From Bog-473 sp963791995 (GTDB taxonomy: Bacteria; Actinomycetota; Acidimicrobiia; Acidimicrobiales; RAAP-2): a DNA stretch of 64,000 nucleotides. Of the stretch, positions 58,847 through 64,000 are shown piece by piece. The notes below the pieces were generated by a model, which did not search any database, had not been told where the DNA came from, and was given only the letters and a program-made list of their open reading frames with translations. The translations under genes were made by a program, and so were the position numbers. Position 1 is the stretch's first letter; the number at the start of each line of letters is the position of its first letter. The stretch spans positions 310,001 through 374,000 of the forward strand of contig CAWBUQ010000004.1 in NCBI GenBank assembly GCA_963791995.1, written 5' to 3'.

Positions 58847-59990
58847 ATGCTCGTCGCGTTGAGCGAGGACCAGCAGTTCTTCCGAGAGACGACGGCGCGC
58901 TTCTTGACGCAGGCGTCATCGCCCGACACGGTGCGCGCCTTGCGCCACGACCCCACGGGCTTCGACGCCGCCTACTGGCGCCAGGGAGCCGAGCTCGGGT
59001 GGACGTCCTTGTTGGTGGCCGAGGAGCACGGGGGCGGCACGATCAGCGGGCCGGGCCTGGTGGACCTCAGCCTGGTCGCCTACGAGTTCGGCCAGCACGC
59101 GGCGCCGGGGCCGCTCGTGGCCACCAACGTCGTCGCGTCAGCGCTCAGCCGCGCACGGATCGCACCCAGAGGTCCTGGCCGGGCTGCTGGGCGGCACCGA
59201 GGTGGCCACGTGGTGCATGCCTGAGCTCGGAGCGGCGCCGGGTGCCTGGCTGACCGGGGTGGAGCTCCGCCGCGACGGCGACGACGTCGTGGTCAGCGGT
59301 GCGGTGCGGCCAGTCGAGGCGGCCGCCCAGGCCGGGCACTTCCTCGTCAGCGCGCGGGACGCTGACAGCGAGGGCATCACCCAGATCATGATCCCGGCGA
59401 CGACGCCAGGGGTGGCGGTGGTGCCGCTGCAGACGGTGGATCTCGCCCGCCGCTTCGGTGCCGTGACCTTCGACGCGGTGCGGCTCGGTCCCGATGCGTT
59501 CGTCGGGGCGCCCGGAGCGGCCGCCGCCGACGTGGAGCGCCAGTTCCAAATCACCCTGGTGCTGCTCGACGCCGAGGCGGTCGGCGCCATGCAGGCGGGC
59601 TTCGACATGACGGTGGAGTGGTCCTTCGACCGCTACACGTTCGGCCGGCCGTTGGCCTCGTACCAGGCGCTGAAGCACCGGTTCGCCGACATGATGGCGT
59701 GGCTGGAAGGCAGCCATGCCATCAGCGACGCGTCGTGCATCGCCGCGGCTGCACGGGAGGACCAAGCCGCCGAGTTGCTGAGCGCGGCCAAGGCCTTCAT
59801 CGGCCAATACGGCGCCGAACTTCTCCAAGAGTGCGTGCAGATTCACGGTGGGATCGGAGTCACCTTCGAGCACGACCTGCACCTGTTCCTCCGACGTTTC
59901 ACCGTCAATCGTTCATTGGCCGGCACGCCAGCCGTCCACCGCCAGCACATCGCGGCGCTGCTCGAGGCGAGGGACGAGGTGGCGGCGTGA
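58847..59990 (+). CDS. Acyl-CoA dehydrogenase, small/partner subunit of a pair (one frameshift)
   Basis: About 380 residues. MLVALSEDQQFFRETTARFL, ELGWTSLLVAEEHGGG, RFGAVTFDAVRLGPDAF, RYTFGRPLASYQALKHRFA, AEWSFD-type helix and QIHGGIGVTFEHDLHLF with FLRRF. One extra C near 59165 breaks it; correction gives RIAPEVLAGLLGGTEV. The middle domain lacks the SEP-AGSD loop, as in the partner subunits at 15 and 27.8 kb. ATG 58847 follows GGGGAGGA. Its stop overlaps the GTG of the large subunit by 4 bases. Confidence 0.86.
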
Positions 59991-61273
59991 GCGCGCTCCG
60001 AGCAGAAGAAGCCCGGGGGACCGACGAGATGGAGGATCTCGAGAGCTTTCGCCAGCGCGCCCGGTCCTTCCTCCAGGCCAACTTCGCACAGGTCGCCCCG
60101 GAGGCGCTGCGCTGGGAGTCGGGGCTGAGCGAGGAAGAAGAGCTCGCCGGGATCGCCCATGAGCGGGTGCTGCAGCGCACGCTGTTCGACGCCGGTCTGG
60201 CGGGCATCTGCTTCCCACGCGAATACGGCGGGCAGGGACTGTCGCCGGCGCACCAGCAGGCGTTGAACGAGGAACTCGTCGGCTACGAGTACCCGCGCCG
60301 GATCCAGATCCCGACGTTCTCGCCGTGTGCCACCGTCATCCTCGAGTTCGGGACCGAGGAACAGAAGCGGCGCCACCTTCCCGCCATCTTGCGCGGTGAG
60401 GAGTTGTGGATGCAGTTCCTCTCGGAGCCGAGCGGAGGCTCCGACGTCGCCGGCGCCCTCACCACGGCCGTCCGTGACGGCGACCAGTGGGTGTTGAACG
60501 GATCGAAGGTGTGGACGACGGGCGCGTGGTGGTCCGACTGGGGCCTCTGCCTCGCCCGCACCAACTGGGACGTGCCGAAGCACCGAGGCTTGACGGTCTT
60601 CATGCTGCCCATCCACCAGCCGGCCATTGAGGTGCACCGCATCGAAATGCTGAACGGCTCGCGCGAGTTCTGCCAGGAATTCATGACGGACGTGATCCTG
60701 CCCGACTCCGATCGGGTGGGTGCGGTGGACGATGGCTGGACCGTGGGCACCCGCTGGATGTTCCACGAGCGCATGCTCTACACCTCGCCGTACGTGAGCC
60801 AGCCGACGGGCCTGCTCCACAGCCGGATGGACTCCTCTTCTGTGTATGCCAGCGCCAAGGAGAGCGGCCGGATGGACGACCCATCCGTACGCGACCTGGT
60901 GGGCGAGGCACGCATGCTCGAGCTGGTCAGCGAGGAGATGTCGGCGCGGGTGTCCGATCGTATCTCGGCCGGCCAGCTCACCGACCAGGCTGCCGCGTTG
61001 GTGCGTCTGGGGAAGGCGCTGGCCCAAACCAGGATCTGCACGCTGGCCCTCGAGGCGGCGGGATCGGCCGGGGCGGCCTGGAGCGAGGACAGCGCCATGG
61101 CCCAGAGCGCGGTCAACTACCTCATGCGCCAGGGAGGCAGCATCGGCGGCGGCACCGTCGAGATGGCGCGCAACGTGGTCAGCGAGCGAGTGCTCTCCAT
61201 GCCGCGCGAGCGCTCGGCGGACAGGGACATCCCGTTCCGCGACGTGCCGCGTGGCCGGCCGTCGCATTCGTAG
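59987..61273 (+). CDS. Acyl-CoA dehydrogenase, large subunit of a pair
   Basis: An intact 428-residue enzyme. ICFPREYGGQGLSPAHQQA, LWMQFLSEPSGGSDVAGAL, GSKVWTTGAWWSDWGLCLA, NGSREFCQEFMTDVILP and QGGSIGGGTVEMARNVVSE. All FAD and substrate loops expected of the catalytic partner are present. GTG 59987 overlaps the small-subunit stop. This is the cleanest of the three pairs and the best template for the others. The last 15 bases including the stop are tandemly repeated. Confidence 0.9.
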   Translation: MSALRAEEARGTDEMEDLESFRQRARSFLQANFAQVAPEALRWESGLSEEEELAGIAHERVLQRTLFDAGLAGICFPREYGGQGLSPAHQQALNEELVGYEYPRRIQIPTFSPCATVILEFGTEEQKRRHLPAILRGEELWMQFLSEPSGGSDVAGALTTAVRDGDQWVLNGSKVWTTGAWWSDWGLCLARTNWDVPKHRGLTVFMLPIHQPAIEVHRIEMLNGSREFCQEFMTDVILPDSDRVGAVDDGWTVGTRWMFHERMLYTSPYVSQPTGLLHSRMDSSSVYASAKESGRMDDPSVRDLVGEARMLELVSEEMSARVSDRISAGQLTDQAAALVRLGKALAQTRICTLALEAAGSAGAAWSEDSAMAQSAVNYLMRQGGSIGGGTVEMARNVVSERVLSMPRERSADRDIPFRDVPRGRPSHS

Positions 61274-61288
61274 CCGTCGCATTCGTAG
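61259..61288 (+). repeat. Tandem 15-base repeat at the end of the acyl-CoA dehydrogenase gene
   Basis: CCGTCGCATTCGTAG occurs twice in a row (61259-61273 and 61274-61288). The first copy contains the gene's stop TAG; the second copy, in the same frame, carries another. It separates the dehydrogenase from the hydrolase start at 61302. Either a small duplication or an assembly slip. Confidence 0.85.
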
Positions 61289-61301
61289 AAGGGGAACACG
61301 C

Positions 61302-62169
61302 ATGGCAGTGGCCAACGGTGAACGGGCTCTCGCTCGCCTACGAGACAATCGGCGACGAGGGCGGCCGCCCGTGGGTCATCACACCGGGCGGGCGATTCAC
61401 CAAGGAATCGCCCGGGGTGCGCCAGCTGGCCGAAGTGCTGGCCGAGCAGGGCAACCGTGTCCTGATCTGGGACCGCCCCAACTGTGGCGCGTCCTCCGTG
61501 AGCTTCGAAGGTTCGTCCGAATCCGCCGTGCAGGCCGACGCGCTGGCGGGCCTGCTCGAGCACATCGGCATGACCCCGGCGATCATCGCCGGCGGCTCGG
61601 GCGGCGCCCGCGTCTCCTTGCTCACCGCGTCGCGACACCGCGAGACGGCGGCCGGGCTGGCCATCTGGTGGATCAGCGGCGGAGTGTTCGGCCTCTTGTC
61701 GCTGGCGACGCACTATTGCGGTGGCTCGCTGGCGGCGGCCTGGACCGGCGGCATGGAGGCCGTGGTTGCGTTGCCCGAGTGGTCCGAGGTGCTCGAGGGC
61801 AACCCGGAGAACAGGCAGCGCTTCTTGGACCAGGACCCGGCGACGTTCGTGGCGACCATGGAGCGCTGGATGCTGGCCTACTGCCCACGCGACAACGAGC
61901 ACGTGCCCGGGCTCCCCGACGCCGAGGCGCGCGCCCTCGATCTCCCAGCCCTCGTCTTCCGGAGCGGGGTCAGTGATCCGCACCACACCCGCGCCACGTC
62001 CGAGGCGTTGGCCGATCTGCTGCCCCAGGCCAGGTTGGAAGAACCGCCATGGGGTGACCGCGAGTGGCTCGAACGTCAAGAGGTCCATGACGAGGGCCTC
62101 TTCGCCCGTTGGCCCCTGCTGGCCCCGCAGCTCCTCGCGTGGCAGAGCGAGGTCGGGCTGGGCGCCTAG
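61302..62169 (+). CDS. Alpha/beta hydrolase (one frameshift at start)
   Basis: About 288 residues. ATG 61302 then one extra A near 61313; corrected start is MAVATVNGLSLAYETIG. Core motifs: VLIWDRPNCGASSVSFEG, PAIIAGGSGGARVSLLTAS (nucleophile in G-G-S-G-G), IWWISGGVFGLLSLATHY. Resembles carboxylesterase or C-C bond hydrolases of meta-cleavage type, but it lacks any further distinguishing signature. Converges on the TetR gene: the tetranucleotide CTAG holds both stop codons. Confidence 0.84.
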
Positions 62170-62868
62170 CCCGGAGTGTCCTCGTCGAGCCCGAGCGCCC
62201 GCACGAAGAGAAGGCTGAGCTGCTCGACGCCCTCGTCGAAGTCGCACTCGAGGAGGCCCTGGACGAACCACATCTCGGGGAACCGGTAGGTCATAGAACC
62301 GAGAGCCGCCGCCGCGATCTTCGGATTGATGCGGCGGTCCACCATCCCGTGGCGCTGCAGGCTCCCGATCGACTCGGCGATGGCCGAGAGGTTCTTGTTC
62401 TGGCGCACCGCGCGGCAGCGCAGCGAGCTCCTGGTCGAATCGTGACACCTGTTCGATGACGCCCATGATGCGCGCCTCGTCCCGGTAGGACTCCATGTTC
62501 AGCCGGATGGCCTGGCTGATGCGCTCCGCCGGGCTGGCGTGCGACGACGAGTCGAAGATGACCGAGTCGAGCGGGGCGCTGAGGCGATCGTCGACCTCGG
62601 CGGCGACCTCGCGGAACACCTCTTCCTTCGATTCGAAGTAGTGGTAGAACGACCCGTGCGACAGCCCGGCGCGCTCGGCGATGTCCGAGATCCGCGCCTC
62701 GAGGAAGCCGCTTTCCTCGAAGACCTCCTTGGCCGCAGTCACGAGCCGCGCCCGGGTCTCGATCCCCTTGCGCGAACGCGGTCCACTCGGCTTCTCAGCG
62801 GTGAGTGGCCGCGAGTTCGACACGTCGTTCTCCTTTTGCGCTGATCCCTTGGCCGACGGTGTCATCAA
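62166..62868 (-). CDS. TetR-family transcriptional regulator (one frameshift)
   Basis: About 233 residues. TRARLVTAAKEVFEESGFLE, ARISDIAERAGLSHGSFYHYF and SKEEVFREVAAEV form the DNA-binding domain. The C-terminal domain reads MTYRFPEMWFVQGLLECDF. An extra base near 62420 breaks it; correction gives DQELAALRAVRQNKNLSA. ATG 62868 is preferred, with the neighbouring ATG 62865 equal in merit. Probably the regulator of the aldehyde dehydrogenase-P450-acyl-CoA dehydrogenase operon. Confidence 0.87.
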
Positions 62869-62931
62869 ACTACCGTCGCCTTCAGCGCTCGCTGGGGGAC
62901 GCCACCCGCTCGGTCCTTGGACACCGGGGGA

Positions 62932-64000
62932 TCATGTGCCCTCCCGCTGGAGCAGGAGGACGCCCGACGGGGTCCCACCGCCGGACGTCACGACGGCCGT
63001 CCGCGCACCCGGCACCTGGCGCTCGCCGGCCTCGTGGCGCAGCTGGGTCACCGACTCGTAGAGAAAACCGAAGCCGTGGGTTCGGCCCTCGGAGAGCTGG
63101 CCGCCGTGGGGGTTGACCGGCAGATCGCCGTCGAGCGCGATGCGCCGCCCGCCGTCGAGCCAGTCGTACGCCTCGCCAAAGTCGCAGAAGCCGAGACCCT
63201 CGATCCACGAGATCGCGTTGAAGGTGAAGCCGTCGTACACCAGGGCGACGTCGACGTCGGCAGGCTGGAGGCTGGTGCGGGTCCACAGGTGTGCGGCTTG
63301 GCCGATGACCTGAGGCTCGTGGGTGAGGGTGCCCTGGTCCCACGACACCCGCTCGAGGATCTGGGTCCCGACGGCCTCGATCCGCACGGCCGGGTGGGGG
63401 AGGTCGGCGGCCACCGCCGCGTCCGAGACGATGACGGCGATGGAGGCATCGCACGGGATGTCGCAGTCGTAGAGACCGAACGGGGAGGTGATCGGTCGGG
63501 CCGACAGGTAGTCGTCCATGGTCATGGGGTCGCGGTAGATGGCGGCGGGGTTGCGCGCCGCGTTGGCCCGGGCGTTGAGAGCGATCAGGCCGAGCATCTC
63601 GCGCGGCGCGCCATAGCGGTGGAGGTACTGGTTGGCGTTCATGCCGATCCAGTTCGCCGCGGACATCGCGCCGAAGGGGGCGCGCCATTCCGCATCGGGC
63701 CCGACGACCCGAGTCCCGCCACCCATGGCGAACTTCCCTTGCGCGGCGAGCGTGGCGAACGTCGACTCCCATACCGTGCGGAAGCAGAGCACGTGGCGGC
63801 ACAGACCCGCGGCCACCGCCATGGCGGCTGCGATCACGGAGCCTCCCGGGCCCGGGAGGTCCATGCCTCCGTTGATCCAAGTCGGATGCAGGCGCAGCGC
63901 CTCTTCGATCGCGGTCGGGCCGCCTTCGCTCATGCTCAAGCCCCCGGAGCCCGGATAGGTCGAAAGTCCGTCGATGTCGTCCGGGGTGAGGCCGGCGTCG
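62932..64000 (-). CDS. Thiolase-fold (Ltp/SCP-x-like) acyl-CoA lyase, N-terminus beyond window
   Basis: About 355 residues are visible; the start lies beyond 64000 (GLTPDDIDGLSTYPGSGG is read at the edge). ATG 63939 is internal, not the start. Landmarks are GGMDLPGPGGSVIAAAMAV, NQYLHRYGAPREMLGLIAL, CDIPCDASIAVIVSDA and NPHGGQLSEGRTHGFGF. In degradative thiolases the last motif is GGxLxxGHP and carries the catalytic histidine; here GRT replaces GHP, and no nucleophilic cysteine is seen in the usual loop. It therefore looks like an Ltp2-type aldolase rather than a thiolase. A DUF35 partner is expected outside the window. Confidence 0.83.
   Translation of the reverse strand, partial: DAGLTPDDIDGLSTYPGSGGLSMSEGGPTAIEEALRLHPTWINGGMDLPGPGGSVIAAAMAVAAGLCRHVLCFRTVWESTFATLAAQGKFAMGGGTRVVGPDAEWRAPFGAMSAANWIGMNANQYLHRYGAPREMLGLIALNARANAARNPAAIYRDPMTMDDYLSARPITSPFGLYDCDIPCDASIAVIVSDAAVAADLPHPAVRIEAVGTQILERVSWDQGTLTHEPQVIGQAAHLWTRTSLQPADVDVALVYDGFTFNAISWIEGLGFCDFGEAYDWLDGGRRIALDGDLPVNPHGGQLSEGRTHGFGFLYESVTQLRHEAGERQVPGARTAVVTSGGGTPSGVLLLQREGT

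Overview
The window looks like Actinomycetota chromosome. Base composition is GC-rich throughout, GTG starts are common, neighbouring genes often overlap by 4 bases (ATGA or GTGA), TetR regulators are abundant, and there is an F420-type luciferase-like oxidoreductase and a small mycobacterial-style P450 ferredoxin. I cannot name a genus. The content is almost entirely lipid-like catabolism: eleven genes or gene halves of acyl-CoA dehydrogenase, acyl-CoA ligase and CoA-transferase type, three P450s, a Rieske oxygenase with an adjacent reductase, several SDRs, enoyl-CoA hydratases, thioesterases and a thiolase-like protein. I see no tRNA, rRNA, CRISPR array, IS element or phage gene, and no gap above 300 bases without a gene.  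LAYOUT. 1-2.5 kb: start of a thiamine-diphosphate E1 alpha subunit (minus) facing two SDRs and a TetR, with a palindromic operator between. 2.5-9.3 kb: an acyl-CoA ligase converging on a six-gene minus-strand operon (alcohol dehydrogenase, CMD protein, FMN reductase, DapB-like dehydrogenase, enoyl-CoA hydratase, P450). 9.4-18.1 kb: two ligases, a class III CoA-transferase, a lone acyl-CoA dehydrogenase, then a paired acyl-CoA dehydrogenase and a hydratase. 18.1-24 kb: GntR regulator divergent from a flavin monooxygenase, CoA-transferase, CitE/HpcH-type lyase, Rieske oxygenase and small unknown protein. 24.1-30.3 kb (minus): thioesterase, ferredoxin-NAD(P) reductase, aldehyde dehydrogenase, acyl-CoA dehydrogenase pair, SnoaL-like protein. 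30.5-39.7 kb: TetR, F420-type oxidoreductase, then a nine-gene plus-strand run (SDR, TauD-type dioxygenase, amidohydrolase, CMD, 3-hydroxyisobutyrate-dehydrogenase-like, P450, SDR, TetR, ferredoxin). 39.7-50.2 kb: solute-binding protein, hydrolases, a metal-dependent amidohydrolase and a minus-strand operon from acyl-CoA dehydrogenase to pyridoxamine-oxidase-like protein. 50.2-64 kb: TetR, hydratase, SDR, esterase, thioesterase, then aldehyde dehydrogenase-P450-amidohydrolase-acyl-CoA dehydrogenase pair-hydrolase, TetR, and a thiolase-like protein running off the end.  HOW THE GENES FIT. Together they supply hydroxylation (P450s, Rieske, TauD, flavin monooxygenase), alcohol/aldehyde oxidation, CoA activation (ligases, CoA-transferases), beta-oxidation (acyl-CoA dehydrogenases, hydratases, SDRs) and carbon-carbon cleavage (CitE-type lyase, Ltp-like thiolase fold). 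Three adjacent pairs of acyl-CoA dehydrogenase genes resemble the heteromeric enzymes of actinobacterial steroid degradation, so isoprenoid, steroid-like or alicyclic substrates are a reasonable but unproven guess. Several promoters carry inverted repeats, some shared between distant promoters, suggesting local TetR regulons.  QUALITY WARNING. Many genes are broken by single-base insertions or deletions, often next to short runs of one base, and concentrated in some stretches (about 8-16, 17.3-24, 32.5-39.4 and 51-53.2 kb) while others are clean. I read these mainly as sequencing or assembly errors. Such genes are reported with their full reconstructed extent.
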